A stretch of 36,441 nt of DNA, from positions 1-36,441 of the forward strand of contig CAKTKU010000021.1 of assembly GCA_934572335.1 (NCBI GenBank), in the 5' to 3' direction. Below, piece by piece: positions 1 to 7,711 of this stretch (the first letter of the stretch is position 1; each line of letters starts with the position of its first letter). A model generated the notes under the pieces. It saw nothing but the letters and a program-made list of their open reading frames with translations, was not told the DNA's origin and did no database searches. A program made the translations under genes and the position numbers. The DNA is from an uncultured Oscillospiraceae bacterium (GTDB lineage: Bacteria; Bacillota; Clostridia; Oscillospirales; Oscillospiraceae).

Positions 1-194
1 TTGTTCTCGGCGTTTGCCATGGCGCTCTTGAGCACCTTGATCATCAGCTCGCAGCCGGCCTTGGGGGTGTTCTCCATCAGGGCCATGGCGACGTTTGCGT
101 CCTTGCCGCGGATCATGTTGCAGATGATTTCAACCTTGCGGGGAGAAATACGGGCGTATTTGTGCTCCGCACGGGCAATTTTTTTCTCGTCCAT
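1..194 (-). CDS. rplV: Ribosomal protein uL22, partial (C-terminus off the left edge)
   Basis: N-terminal 64 residues of large-subunit protein L22, which lines the exit tunnel and binds several 23S rRNA domains. The start is the ATG at 192-194, preceded by a GGAGGAGAAAA-type Shine-Dalgarno site. The family signature is visible: ARISPRKVEIICNMIRGK near residues 14-31, then TPKAG and KVLKSAMANAEN, matching the usual ISPRK and KVLKSAxANAEN motifs. It lies 12 bp after rpsS in the canonical S10 order, so it is co-transcribed. The gene is cut by the window edge, not by a mutation. Confidence 0.95.
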   Translation of the reverse strand, partial: MDEKKIARAEHKYARISPRKVEIICNMIRGKDANVAMALMENTPKAGCELMIKVLKSAMANAEN

Positions 195-206
195 TTTTTC
201 TCCTCC

Positions 207-479
207 TTACTTACCGGTCTTGCCGCCGGAATGACCGCGGAAAGTACGGGTCGGGGCGAACTCGCCCAGCTTGTGACCGACCATGTCCTCGGTGACATAC
301 ACGGGAACATGGCGGCGGCCGTCATGCACAGCGATGGTGTGTCCGACGAAGGACGGGAAAATAGTGGAGGCACGAGACCAAGTCTTGACAACCTGCTTGT
401 TGCCGGTCTTGTTCATTTCATCGACTCTCTTCAGAAGCTCGGGAGCTGCGAAGGGGCCTTTTTTAACACTTCTGCTCAT
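207..479 (-). CDS. rpsS: Ribosomal protein uS19
   Basis: Small-subunit protein S19 of the 30S head, 90 residues, the normal length. It starts MSRSVKKGPF and carries the conserved stretches TWSRASTIFPSFVGHTIAVH and HKLGEFAPTRTFRGH. It sits 15 bp after rplB and 12 bp before rplV in the S10 operon, with a GGAGGGA ribosome-binding site. Regulation is expected to follow the operon promoter and leader near 3.5-3.84 kb. Nothing is unusual. Confidence 0.97.
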   Translation of the reverse strand: MSRSVKKGPFAAPELLKRVDEMNKTGNKQVVKTWSRASTIFPSFVGHTIAVHDGRRHVPVYVTEDMVGHKLGEFAPTRTFRGHSGGKTGK

Positions 480-494
480 TAACTAGTTCCCTCC

Positions 495-1331
495 TTACTT
501 TGCGTTGCGGCGCTTGACTATGAACTTATCGGTGCGGTTCTTAGTCTTGCGGGTCTTGTAGCCAAGTGCGGGCTTGCCCCAAGGAGTTACAGGGCCGGGA
601 CGGCCGACAGGGGACTTGCCTTCACCACCGCCGTGGGGGTGGTCACACGGGTTCATGACGGAGCCGCGCACGGTGGGACGGATGCCCATGTGGCGTTTGC
701 GGCCGGCCTTACCGATGTGAACGTTCGCGTGGTCGATGTTGCCGACCTGACCGATGGTCGCGAAGCAGTCCATGCGGACCTTGCGGTACTCACCGGACGG
801 GAGGCGGACAGTCGCCATGCCGCCCTCCTTGGCCATGAGCTGCGCGGCAACGCCCGCGGAGCGGACGAGCTGAGCGCCCTTGCCGGGGTAGAGCTCGATA
901 TTGTGGATGACCGTGCCGACGGGGATGTTCGCCAGAGGCAGAGCATTGCCCGGCTTGATGTCGGCCGCGGCGGAAGCCTGAACGCTGTCGCCCACGGAGA
1001 GGCCCACGGGAGCGAGGATGTAGCGGCGCTCGCCGTCTTCATACTCGACCAGTGCGATGAACGCGCTGCGGTTGGGGTCGTACTCGAGGCGGAGGACCTT
1101 TGCGGTCATCTCGCGCTTGCTGCGCTTGAAGTCGATAACGCGGTACTTCTGACGGTTGCCGCCGCCCTGGTGGCGGACGGTGATGCGGCCATAGCTGTTG
1201 CGGCCGGCGTTCTTCTTGAGCACCTCGACGAGAGACTTCTCGGGCTTGACGTGCTTTTCAACTCCGTCAAAGCCGGAGACAGTCATCTGTCTGCGGGCGG
1301 GAGTGGTCGGTCTGTAAGTTTTAATAGACAT
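495..1331 (-). CDS. rplB: Ribosomal protein uL2
   Basis: Large-subunit protein L2, 278 residues, typical length. It is needed for subunit association and peptidyl-transferase centre assembly. It starts MSIKTYRPTTPARRQMT. The C-terminal signature containing GSVMNPCDHPHGGGEGKSP includes the conserved histidine next to the peptidyl-transferase centre, and the protein ends in the basic tail TDKFIVKRRNAK. It lies 14 bp after rplW. Ordinary member of the S10 operon. Confidence 0.97.
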   Translation of the reverse strand: MSIKTYRPTTPARRQMTVSGFDGVEKHVKPEKSLVEVLKKNAGRNSYGRITVRHQGGGNRQKYRVIDFKRSKREMTAKVLRLEYDPNRSAFIALVEYEDGERRYILAPVGLSVGDSVQASAAADIKPGNALPLANIPVGTVIHNIELYPGKGAQLVRSAGVAAQLMAKEGGMATVRLPSGEYRKVRMDCFATIGQVGNIDHANVHIGKAGRKRHMGIRPTVRGSVMNPCDHPHGGGEGKSPVGRPGPVTPWGKPALGYKTRKTKNRTDKFIVKRRNAK

Positions 1332-1345
1332 TCTTCATTCCCTCC

Positions 1346-1642
1346 TTATGCCATGCCTTCAAACAGCTCAATGTTCTTGGAGTCAGCACTGAGCTTCACG
1401 ACAGCCTTTTTCCAGGAGGCAGTTCTGCCCATGGGGTAAGCGCCGGTGCGCTTTGCCTTGCTGTGGACATTCGTGGTGGTGACCTTGATGACGGTAACAC
1501 CGAAGATCTCCTCGACCGCCTTCTTGATCTCTATCTTGTTGGCGTCCTTGGCAACTTCAAAGACGTACTTCTTGATGTCGAGATCCTCCATGGACTGCTC
1601 GGTGATGATGGGGCGGATGACTATATCGTATGCGGTCTTCAT
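1346..1642 (-). CDS. rplW: Ribosomal protein uL23
   Basis: L23, 98 residues, located at the exit of the peptide tunnel, where it forms the docking site for trigger factor and SRP. Visible features are the N-terminal DIVIRPIITEQSM (family RPxxTEK) and the conserved NKIEIKKAVEEIFGV. The ATG shares one base with the stop codon of rplD (1642), so the two are translationally coupled. The usual TEK lysine is Q here (TEQSM), a common tolerated variation. Confidence 0.95.
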   Translation of the reverse strand: MKTAYDIVIRPIITEQSMEDLDIKKYVFEVAKDANKIEIKKAVEEIFGVTVIKVTTTNVHSKAKRTGAYPMGRTASWKKAVVKLSADSKNIELFEGMA

Positions 1643-2265
1643 CAGGCGAACACCTCCTCGATCTTTGCAAGGGCGGCCTTGTCGACCACCATCTTGCCGC
1701 TGGTGAGAATCATATACGGGCTGAGGATCGTGGCGATAGTGGTGGTCACGCCGGCGATGTTGCGCGCGGACTTGACAACGTTCTCTTCCACGTTCTCGGT
1801 CACGACCAGAGCCTTGCCCTCAACGCCGACCTTGTCAAGGAAGGTCTTGAAGGTCTTGGTCTTGATCTCGTCCATCTTGAGCCCGTCGATGACGATTATC
1901 TCATCCTCGGCAGCCTTTGCGGACAGAGCGGACTTGAGCGCGATGCGCTTGACCTTCTTATTGAGAGTGTAGCTGTAATCGCGGGGCTTGGGTGCGAATG
2001 CTACGCCGCCGTGCGTCCACACGGGAGAGCCTGCGTAACCGGCGCGGGCGCGGCCCGTGCCCTTCTGACGCCAAGGCTTTCTGGTGGTGTAGGAAACTTC
2101 GCCCTTGGTGAGCGCGCTCTGCGTGCCCTGGCGGCAATTCGCCAGATGATTCTTGACGGAATCGTGGAGAACGCTCTTGTTCGGCTCAACGCCGAATATG
2201 GCCTCGGAGAGCTCGATCTCGCCGATCTTCTCGCCTGCCATGTTAAAAACTTTTGCAATAGGCAT
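1642..2265 (-). CDS. rplD: Ribosomal protein uL4
   Basis: L4, 207 residues, with the globular body and the extended loop that reaches into the exit tunnel. The loop signature KPWRQKGTGRARAG is present at about residues 63-76, after the segment containing KGEVSYTTR. In gamma-proteobacteria L4 also represses its own S10 operon through the leader RNA. Whether this protein does so is unknown, although the operon here does have a long leader with a terminator. Starts at the ATG at 2263-2265 behind a GGAGAG ribosome-binding site. Confidence 0.96.
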   Translation of the reverse strand: MPIAKVFNMAGEKIGEIELSEAIFGVEPNKSVLHDSVKNHLANCRQGTQSALTKGEVSYTTRKPWRQKGTGRARAGYAGSPVWTHGGVAFAPKPRDYSYTLNKKVKRIALKSALSAKAAEDEIIVIDGLKMDEIKTKTFKTFLDKVGVEGKALVVTENVEENVVKSARNIAGVTTTIATILSPYMILTSGKMVVDKAALAKIEEVFA

Positions 2266-2284
2266 TTATGCTGCTCTCCTTTCT

Positions 2285-3013
2285 TTACTTGGTACGTGCG
2301 GAAGCCTTCTGCGGGTTGACACGCGCGGAGGCCTTCTGCGGGTTGAGGCTGATGCCAGCGCCCTCGCCCTTCTTGACGGGCTGGGTCTTGACAGTGTCCT
2401 TGATGTAGACGATGCTGCCCTTAGGACCGGGAACAGCGCCGCGGATGGCGATGAGGTTGAGCTCTGCATCGACCTTGACGATGTCGAGGTTCTGCACAGT
2501 GACCTGATCAACGCCCATGTGACCGGCCTGCTTCTTGCCCGGGAAAATGCGGGAAGGATCAGTGCTGGAGCCCATGGAACCGGCGTGACGGTGAACAGGA
2601 CCGCCGCCGTGGCTGGTGGGAGTGCGGCCCTGACCGAAGCGCTTTATAACGCCCGCGTAGCCGTGACCCTTGCTCGTGCCGGTGACATCGACCTTGTCAC
2701 CCTCAGCGAACATGTCAGCCTTGATAACATCGCCGACTTCAAGCTTGGCGGAATCCTCAAGACGGAACTCCTTGAGGTGCTTGACCATGCCCACGCCGGC
2801 CTTTTCGAGGTGACCCTTCTCGGGCTTAGTGAGCTTCTTCTCGGTCACTTCTTCGTAACCGAACTGGACTGCCTCGTAGCCTTCCTTCTCCTTGGTCATC
2901 TTCTGCACGACCACGCACGGGCCTGCTTCAATGACGGTGACGGGAATGACCTTGCCAGTCTCGTCGAAGATCTGCGTCATGCCGACCTTCTTGCCAATGA
3001 TGGCTTTCTTCAT
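2285..3013 (-). CDS. rplC: Ribosomal protein uL3 with a repeated C-terminal tail
   Basis: L3, 242 residues, about 30 longer than the usual 205-215. The core is standard: start MKKAIIGKKVGMTQIF, then GTSKGHGYAGVIKRF and the HGGGPVHRHAGSMGSSTDP loop (the glutamine methylated in E. coli lies in this region), then PGKKQAGHMG. The extra length is a basic C-terminal tail in which NPQKASAR occurs twice, nine residues apart (DNA 2288-2346). The start follows a strong GGAGGAAAT ribosome-binding site. It is separated from rpsJ by an unusually long 164-bp structured spacer. Confidence 0.95.
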   Translation of the reverse strand: MKKAIIGKKVGMTQIFDETGKVIPVTVIEAGPCVVVQKMTKEKEGYEAVQFGYEEVTEKKLTKPEKGHLEKAGVGMVKHLKEFRLEDSAKLEVGDVIKADMFAEGDKVDVTGTSKGHGYAGVIKRFGQGRTPTSHGGGPVHRHAGSMGSSTDPSRIFPGKKQAGHMGVDQVTVQNLDIVKVDAELNLIAIRGAVPGPKGSIVYIKDTVKTQPVKKGEGAGISLNPQKASARVNPQKASARTK

Positions 3014-3177
3014 TTTATTTCCTCCTATCGGTTATTGGTTGCCTCGCTTAGCCCGGGGGTCTGCCCGTCCAGAGGCTGGCAACTTAACCCGTCCGCATAC
3101 GCAAGCTGCGGACAATGGGTCTTTAACGTGTACTCCCGGTCAATGACCGGTGCCGGGGGTGGGGAACGCTTCGTCTC
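3014..3177 (-). promoter_or_regulatory. Structured RNA spacer between rpsJ and rplC (candidate internal leader)
   Basis: A 164-nt non-coding gap inside an operon whose other gaps are 0-20 nt. In the minus-strand RNA three strong helices can be drawn: CCGGUC/GACCGG with a 3-nt loop (3136-3150); GUCCGCA/UGCGGAC with a 9-nt loop (3091-3113), closed further by ACCC/GGGU (3087-3090 with 3117-3120); and GUUGCC/GGCAAC (3038-3043 with 3078-3083) enclosing a C/G-rich segment and ending just before the rplC ribosome-binding site. There is no T-run, so it is not a simple terminator. Candidate cis-regulatory ribosomal-protein leader; the ligand is unknown. Confidence 0.55.
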
Positions 3178-3498
3178 TCAGAGCTTGATCTCGATCTCGA
3201 CGCCGGCGGGGACTTCGAGGCTCATAAGGGCTTCGACGGTCTTCTGGGTCGGGTTCATGATGTCGATGAGACGCTTGTGGGTGCGGCGCTCAAACTGCTC
3301 ACGGCTGTCCTTGTACTTGTGAACGGCACGGAGGATCGTGACGATCTCGGTCTTGGTGGGCAGGGGGATGGGGCCGGAAACCTTTGCATCGGTGCGCTTT
3401 GCAGCCTCGACGATGGTCTCAGCAGCCTTGTCGATGAGCTGATGATCGTATGCCTTGAGGCGGATACGGATCATGTTCTTGTTGGTGGTGCTTGCCAT
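3178..3498 (-). CDS. rpsJ: Ribosomal protein uS10 (transcription antitermination partner NusE)
   Basis: S10, 106 residues, first gene of the operon. The start chosen is the ATG at 3496-3498 (MASTTNKNMIRIRLKAYDH), because it follows an AAAAAGGAGAAAA ribosome-binding site and matches the family length; the frame stays open upstream but without support. Conserved features are RIRLKAYDHQLID, GPIPLPTKTEIVTILR and RTHKRLIDIMNPT. S10 works in the 30S head and, with NusB, in rRNA antitermination. Confidence 0.96.
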   Translation of the reverse strand: MASTTNKNMIRIRLKAYDHQLIDKAAETIVEAAKRTDAKVSGPIPLPTKTEIVTILRAVHKYKDSREQFERRTHKRLIDIMNPTQKTVEALMSLEVPAGVEIEIKL

Positions 3499-3611
3499 GC
3501 TGTTTTCTCCTTTTTTGTACGTTTTTTCGGCGGCATTGGCTCCGCCATTATTATGCGTACAGATGAAGCCCGGATTTCTTATACACACAACCGTGCGTAT
3601 CAGACCGTGTC

Positions 3612-3640
3612 CGAAAAACAAACCGGCTTTTCAAGCCGGT
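3612..3640 (-). terminator. Intrinsic terminator inside the S10 operon leader
   Basis: Minus-strand hairpin ACCGGCTT-GAA-AAGCCGGT (arms 3633-3640 and 3622-3629) followed by TTGTTTTTC. It lies about 165 nt after the predicted start of transcription and 115 nt before the rpsJ start, in the same direction as the operon. A second stem, CCTATC/GATAGG (3677-3682 with 3641-3646), sits directly upstream, and its 5' flank contains AAGCC, which could pair with the GGCTT of the terminator arm. This looks like a leader attenuator. Confidence 0.7.
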
Positions 3641-3810
3641 CCTATCCTCCGTCCGCGCGATATACGCGCATATAAGATAGGCTTCAGCCGCCCGATTTCA
3701 CGCCGGGGACACCCGACGCCGGACATACTCCACGGAAGTTACCTCATTAAAATGAGCAATCTCCCGCTTCTTCGCATAATACGCCCATGCTCTCGCACAC
3801 GCGCCATATA

Positions 3811-3839
3811 AATATAACAACTTATTCCCTATCTGTCAA
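3811..3839 (-). promoter_or_regulatory. Sigma-A promoter of the S10 operon
   Basis: Minus strand TTGACA (3834-3839), 17-bp spacer, TATATT (3811-3816). The -35 hexamer is perfect and the -10 has five of six consensus bases. Predicted transcription starts near 3804, giving a leader of about 305 nt before rpsJ. Confidence 0.8.
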
Positions 3840-3915
3840 GAAGTTTTTTCGTTATTTTTGCAGAAATTTTCGCGTGGATTTCGTCAAAGCTTATAAAGTT
3901 GCCTCCTATATGTGC

Positions 3916-3949
3916 AAAAATGCTGTCTCCGTTGGGAGACAGCATTTTT
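3916..3949 (-). terminator. rny terminator
   Basis: Just after the rny stop codon: TGCTGTCTCC/GGAGACAGCA (arms 3921-3930 and 3935-3944) with a four-base loop, flanked by A5 and T5 runs, so it could work in either direction. It separates rny from the S10 promoter. Confidence 0.9.
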
Positions 3950-3959
3950 AATGTCATTT

Positions 3960-5501
3960 TTACTTTGCGTAGTCGACAGCCTTGGTCTCGCGCAGGACGT
4001 GGACCTTGATCTGACCGGGATAAGTGAGCTCGTCCTCGATCTTCTTGGCGATGTCGCGTGCGAGGAGGACCATCTGATCCTCGCTGACCTCTTCGGGCTT
4101 GACCATGATGCGTATCTCGCGCCCGGCCTGAATAGCGTAGGAGCTGGCAATACCGGGGAAGCTTTTGGAGACCTCTTCGAGCTTTTCAAGACGCTTGACG
4201 TAGTTTTCGATGTTCTCGCGTCTTGCGCCGGGACGGGAAGCGGAAATAGCGTCCGCCGCCTGAACGAGACAGGCAACGACCGTGTGCGGCTCTACGTCGC
4301 CGTGGTGCGCCTCTATCGCGTGGATAACCGCCTCGGACTCCTTATACTTGCGCGCGATGTCCACGCCGATGGTGACATGGCTGCCCTCGACCTCGTGGTC
4401 GATCGCCTTGCCGATGTCGTGCAGGAGACCGGCGCGCTTCGCCGTGGCAACGTCCACGCCGAGCTCCGATGCGAGCAGCCCCGCGATGTGGGACACCTCG
4501 ATGGAGTGGTTGAGGACGTTCTGGCCGTAGCTGGTGCGGTACTTCATGCGGCCGAGGAGCTTTATAAGCTCGGGGTGCAGGCCATGGATATTCGTCTCGA
4601 ACACGGCGCGCTCGCCCTCCGCCTTGATGGTGGCGTTGACCTCGCGCTGTGCCTTGGCGACCATTTCCTCGATGCGTGCGGGATGGATGCGCCCGTCTTG
4701 GATGAGCTTCTCCAGCGCGAGGCGCGCGACCTCGCGGCGGACGGGATCAAAGCTGGAGACGGTGATGGTCTCCGGAGTGTCGTCAATGATAAGATCGCAG
4801 CCGGTGAGCGTTTCGATGCTGCGGATGTTGCGGCCCTCGCGCCCGATGATGCGCCCTTTCATCTCGTCGTTGGGGAGAGGTACGACGGAGACGGTGATCT
4901 CACTGGCGTGGTCGGCGGCACAGCGCTGGATGGCAGTGGCGATGATCTCTCTCGCGCGCTCGTCCGCCTCGTCCTTGTACTGGGCCTCGACCTCCTTGAC
5001 CTTCATTGCCATCTCGTGGGTGACATCGTCGCGGATGTTGGCGATGAGGTAAGCCTTCGCTTCCTCCACGGAGAAGCCGGAGATCTTTTCAAGCATTTCG
5101 AGCTGGCTCTTCTTCACAAGAGCGATCTCTTTCTGCTGAGCCTCGGCAGCGGCGATCTTGCTGTTGAGGGTGTCGTTCTTCTTCTCAACGGCGTCGACCT
5201 TCCTGTCGAGCGTTTCTTCCTTCTGCTGCAGCCGGCGTTCCTGCTTCTGCAGCTCGGCGCGGCGCGCCTTTTCCTCCCGTTCGTATTCCGAACGGGCTTT
5301 GTGTATTTCTTCCTTTGCCTCAACGAGAGCTTCCCTTTTCTTGCTCTCTGCACTTTTTATTGATTCATTTATTATACGTTTCGCTTCGTCCTCCGCGCTG
5401 GCGATCTCGCGCTCTGCGACTTTCTTGCGGTAGACGACGCCAAGTATAAATGCGATAGCCGCGGCAGCGACTATGATAACGATCCACAAAGGCGTTGGCA
5501 T
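3960..5501 (-). CDS. rny: Ribonuclease Y
   Basis: Membrane-anchored endoribonuclease that starts mRNA decay in Firmicutes, 513 residues (family about 520). Order: N-terminal membrane helix (PLWIVIIVAAAAIAFILGVVY), a long charged coiled coil to about residue 200, a KH RNA-binding domain with GRIIGREGRNIRSIE, and an HD domain with the metal-binding HDIGKA and, further on, EAHHGDVEP. The ORF is open to an ATG at 5520-5522, but that ATG overlaps the sequence GGAGGTG, which is better read as the ribosome-binding site for the ATG at 5499-5501. Single gene between its own promoter and terminator. Confidence 0.96.
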   Translation of the reverse strand: MPTPLWIVIIVAAAAIAFILGVVYRKKVAEREIASAEDEAKRIINESIKSAESKKREALVEAKEEIHKARSEYEREEKARRAELQKQERRLQQKEETLDRKVDAVEKKNDTLNSKIAAAEAQQKEIALVKKSQLEMLEKISGFSVEEAKAYLIANIRDDVTHEMAMKVKEVEAQYKDEADERAREIIATAIQRCAADHASEITVSVVPLPNDEMKGRIIGREGRNIRSIETLTGCDLIIDDTPETITVSSFDPVRREVARLALEKLIQDGRIHPARIEEMVAKAQREVNATIKAEGERAVFETNIHGLHPELIKLLGRMKYRTSYGQNVLNHSIEVSHIAGLLASELGVDVATAKRAGLLHDIGKAIDHEVEGSHVTIGVDIARKYKESEAVIHAIEAHHGDVEPHTVVACLVQAADAISASRPGARRENIENYVKRLEKLEEVSKSFPGIASSYAIQAGREIRIMVKPEEVSEDQMVLLARDIAKKIEDELTYPGQIKVHVLRETKAVDYAK

Positions 5502-5709
5502 AGTAAGTAAACACACCTCCATTCTTTAAGAATTTTATGGTGGTTTAGCTGAGTATTTAGATTTAAATATAATCTAAATGATAGGGCAGGCCGCACCGCC
5601 GTTCGCGCCGGATGGTTGTCGCTCCGGGAAAACGCGGTCTGACTCACCCTGTTGGTTTTAAGAAGTAATATATCACGGGAGCCTCCCCAAGGCTCCTTTC
5701 TATATTAAC
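5502..5709 (-). promoter_or_regulatory. Structured 5' leader of rny
   Basis: About 200 nt of untranslated RNA between the rny promoter and start. In minus-strand RNA there is a GGAGCC/GGCTCC hairpin near the 5' end (5691-5696 with 5678-5683), a branched GC-rich element opening with AGGG and closing with CCCT that contains CAGACCGC paired with GCGGCCTG (one mismatch) and an inner CCGG/CCGG, and an AT-rich stem TTTAGATT/AATCTAAA (5571-5578 with 5556-5563). I do not recognise it as a known riboswitch class. Confidence 0.5.
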
Positions 5710-5715
5710 TGTCTT

Positions 5716-5744
5716 ATTTTATCTCCTAAACGGTGTTATGTCAA
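5716..5744 (-). promoter_or_regulatory. Sigma-A promoter of rny
   Basis: Minus strand TTGACA (5739-5744), 17-bp spacer, TAAAAT (5716-5721). Predicted start of transcription is near 5709, about 208 nt upstream of the chosen rny ATG. Confidence 0.75.
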
Positions 5745-5896
5745 GTGACCTGCCTCAAATTTTTAAATTTTATATGAATGTTTATGTGGATGAGAATGAA
5801 TACTCATACCGCCGCGGCGGTCTTTGCCCTCCGCCTTGCCGCGAGCGCGGCGCGGCAAAGCTTCACAAATTTTCGTCAATTATACAATATCTGTGC
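5745..5896 (-). other. Intergenic region downstream of the M3 peptidase gene
   Basis: Contains two GC-rich inverted repeats: TTGCCGCG/CGCGGCAA (5836-5843 with 5851-5858) and the perfect 14-bp palindrome ACCGCCGCGGCGGT (5808-5821). Either could help end transcription of the peptidase gene, but neither has a clear T-run on the minus strand. No gene is visible. Confidence 0.4.
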
Positions 5897-7612
5897 CTAT
5901 TGCGCAAGCCCTGACGCGGTGAGCTCCGCGCGCAGCTGCTTTTCCACCGCGTCCAGCCGATCGGGCGCAAACGGGCTCTCCATCCCCACTGCCGCGAGCG
6001 TATCAAGCAGCGTTTCATGCTCGCGCGGCAGCATTTCAAGGTACTTTTCCAGCCCCGCGCCCGCGTTTTCAAGCTCAAGCGCGTATATCTGCTCCGCCGC
6101 GTCGGCGGAGACGACATAGCTTATCACATAGAAAGGCGATTCAAAAAAGTGCGTTATATCCGACCAACTCATCGCGTAGTAGTCCTCGCTCACGCCGTCG
6201 TAGTACCCGAACTCCTTCGCCGTGTCGAGCGATATTGCGTTTATCGCCTCCGCGGTCAGCTCGTCGTCCGAAAGGGCGTACACGCGGCCTTCAAACTCCG
6301 CGAATGACGACTGCATCACATAGGTGTCCAGCGTGCTCACGAGCTTTATCCGCCGCAGCATCGAAAGCTCATCCTCGTCCAGCACATCGCCGAGTCTGCC
6401 CATGACGATATACTCCATTGACTGGGAGAAGCACTCCGACAGGTCAAGAGATTCATAGGCGTTGTAGTTGTAGTAGCTGTCGAGGAAGTGCCCGAACTCG
6501 TGCGCGAGCGTGAGGATATCCTCGGTGTCGCAGTAGGGGGAGATGAAGAGGAAGGGCGCGTCGTAGCTTTCAAGATACGTCGTGAACGACATGGCCGCCT
6601 TCTCGTCGCTCTGCTCAAGGTCGTAAAGCTCATGGGCGCGCATGAAGTCAAACGCCTCCTGCACGTCCCCGCCGATGCTCTCCACCGCCGCGTTCACAGT
6701 CTTCAAAAGCCGGCGCTCGCTCATATAGGAGTAGATTATATTCTCGCTCGGGTCGAGCGACATAAGCTCTTCATAAAGCGGCACAAGCTGCTCGCGCACA
6801 CCGGCGACGAACGCCGCCGCCTCGGCGGGCGTATAGCTGCGCTCATATGAGGCGTACTGCATCGCCTCATAGCTTTCGTACCCCATCTCCTCCGCAAGAG
6901 CTCGGCGGGTCTTGATAAGGTCGATATATATCCCGGCAAAGCGGGCGTTGTACTGATTATAATACTCGCTTAGCGCGCGGGAATACTCCTCGCCCTCCGC
7001 GTCGGCGAGATAGCTGTCATAGTCCACGCTCTCCCCGTCGAGCACGATCTGCGGCTGGGCGGTAAGGTCGTAATAGGCGTTCAGAAGCTCGCTCTCGCGC
7101 TGCATGAGCTCCACGGCGCGCTCGGTGTAGAGCTGCGTGCTGCCCTCTCCGTAGTCGTCGACAAAGCCTTCCCAGAAATAGTCCCGCTCAAGCTCATCGG
7201 CAATGCCGGAGGCAGCGCAGACGGTGTACAGCCGCTCCATAAGCTGCTGCACCACCGACCAGTTCTCGCCGCACCATGAGTACTCCGCGCTGTAATAATC
7301 ATCCGTCAGATCTCGGAGATAACGTATCTCGGCGAGGGTATACATCGTGGAGAAATCGTAATAATCGCCGTAGCACTCATCCAGCAGCGCCGTCACATCG
7401 TCCTCCGCCGCGCCGGAATCCAGCGCCGCCTCCACCGCATCCACGGCGTTCTGGAGCGTGAGCGTGTCCGGACGGGCATACTCCATGTCGGAAAAGCACG
7501 GAATGTCCGCGCCGTCCCCGCCGCGCAGACCCTCCGCCGGATCCGGCGAGCACGAGATGAGCACAATCACGGCGAGCAGCGCCGCCGCGATGCCGATCAG
7601 TTTCTTTTTCAT
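5897..7612 (-). CDS. Lipoprotein zinc metallopeptidase, M3 (oligoendopeptidase-like) family
   Basis: 571 residues from the ATG at 7610-7612, which follows AAAGGTGTG; a GTG two codons upstream is less likely. The N-terminus is a lipoprotein signal: MKKK, a hydrophobic stretch and the lipobox LISC, with Cys about residue 21, so the enzyme is anchored outside the membrane. The gluzincin motif HEFGH is at residues 371-375 (two zinc histidines and the catalytic Glu372), and ECFSQSMEYIVMG downstream probably supplies the third zinc ligand. The body is very acidic and helical as in M3 enzymes, which cut short peptides. Most family members are cytosolic, so surface anchoring suggests peptide scavenging (inference). 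It is divergent from the pyrophosphatase gene. Confidence 0.85.
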   Translation of the reverse strand: MKKKLIGIAAALLAVIVLISCSPDPAEGLRGGDGADIPCFSDMEYARPDTLTLQNAVDAVEAALDSGAAEDDVTALLDECYGDYYDFSTMYTLAEIRYLRDLTDDYYSAEYSWCGENWSVVQQLMERLYTVCAASGIADELERDYFWEGFVDDYGEGSTQLYTERAVELMQRESELLNAYYDLTAQPQIVLDGESVDYDSYLADAEGEEYSRALSEYYNQYNARFAGIYIDLIKTRRALAEEMGYESYEAMQYASYERSYTPAEAAAFVAGVREQLVPLYEELMSLDPSENIIYSYMSERRLLKTVNAAVESIGGDVQEAFDFMRAHELYDLEQSDEKAAMSFTTYLESYDAPFLFISPYCDTEDILTLAHEFGHFLDSYYNYNAYESLDLSECFSQSMEYIVMGRLGDVLDEDELSMLRRIKLVSTLDTYVMQSSFAEFEGRVYALSDDELTAEAINAISLDTAKEFGYYDGVSEDYYAMSWSDITHFFESPFYVISYVVSADAAEQIYALELENAGAGLEKYLEMLPREHETLLDTLAAVGMESPFAPDRLDAVEKQLRAELTASGLAQ

Positions 7613-7666
7613 AGTCACACCTTTTCAAAAATATTATTAAATAAATTTTTCCCGCTTTTGCACCTG

Positions 7667-7695
7667 ATTTTATCACAATATCATGAATCCGTAAA
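7667..7695 (-). promoter_or_regulatory. Candidate promoter of the M3 peptidase gene
   Basis: Minus strand TTTACG (7690-7695), 17-bp spacer, TAAAAT (7667-7672). The -35 is weak (four of six). Predicted start is about 50 nt upstream of the ATG. Confidence 0.5.
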
Positions 7696-7711
7696 GATTG
7701 CACAAAAACGC

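Noticed and set aside
5808..5821. 14-bp perfect palindrome ACCGCCGCGGCGGT as an operator or attachment site
   Set aside because: It is in a GC-rich gene end next to another hairpin, has no partner copy in the window, and is more simply part of a weak terminator region.
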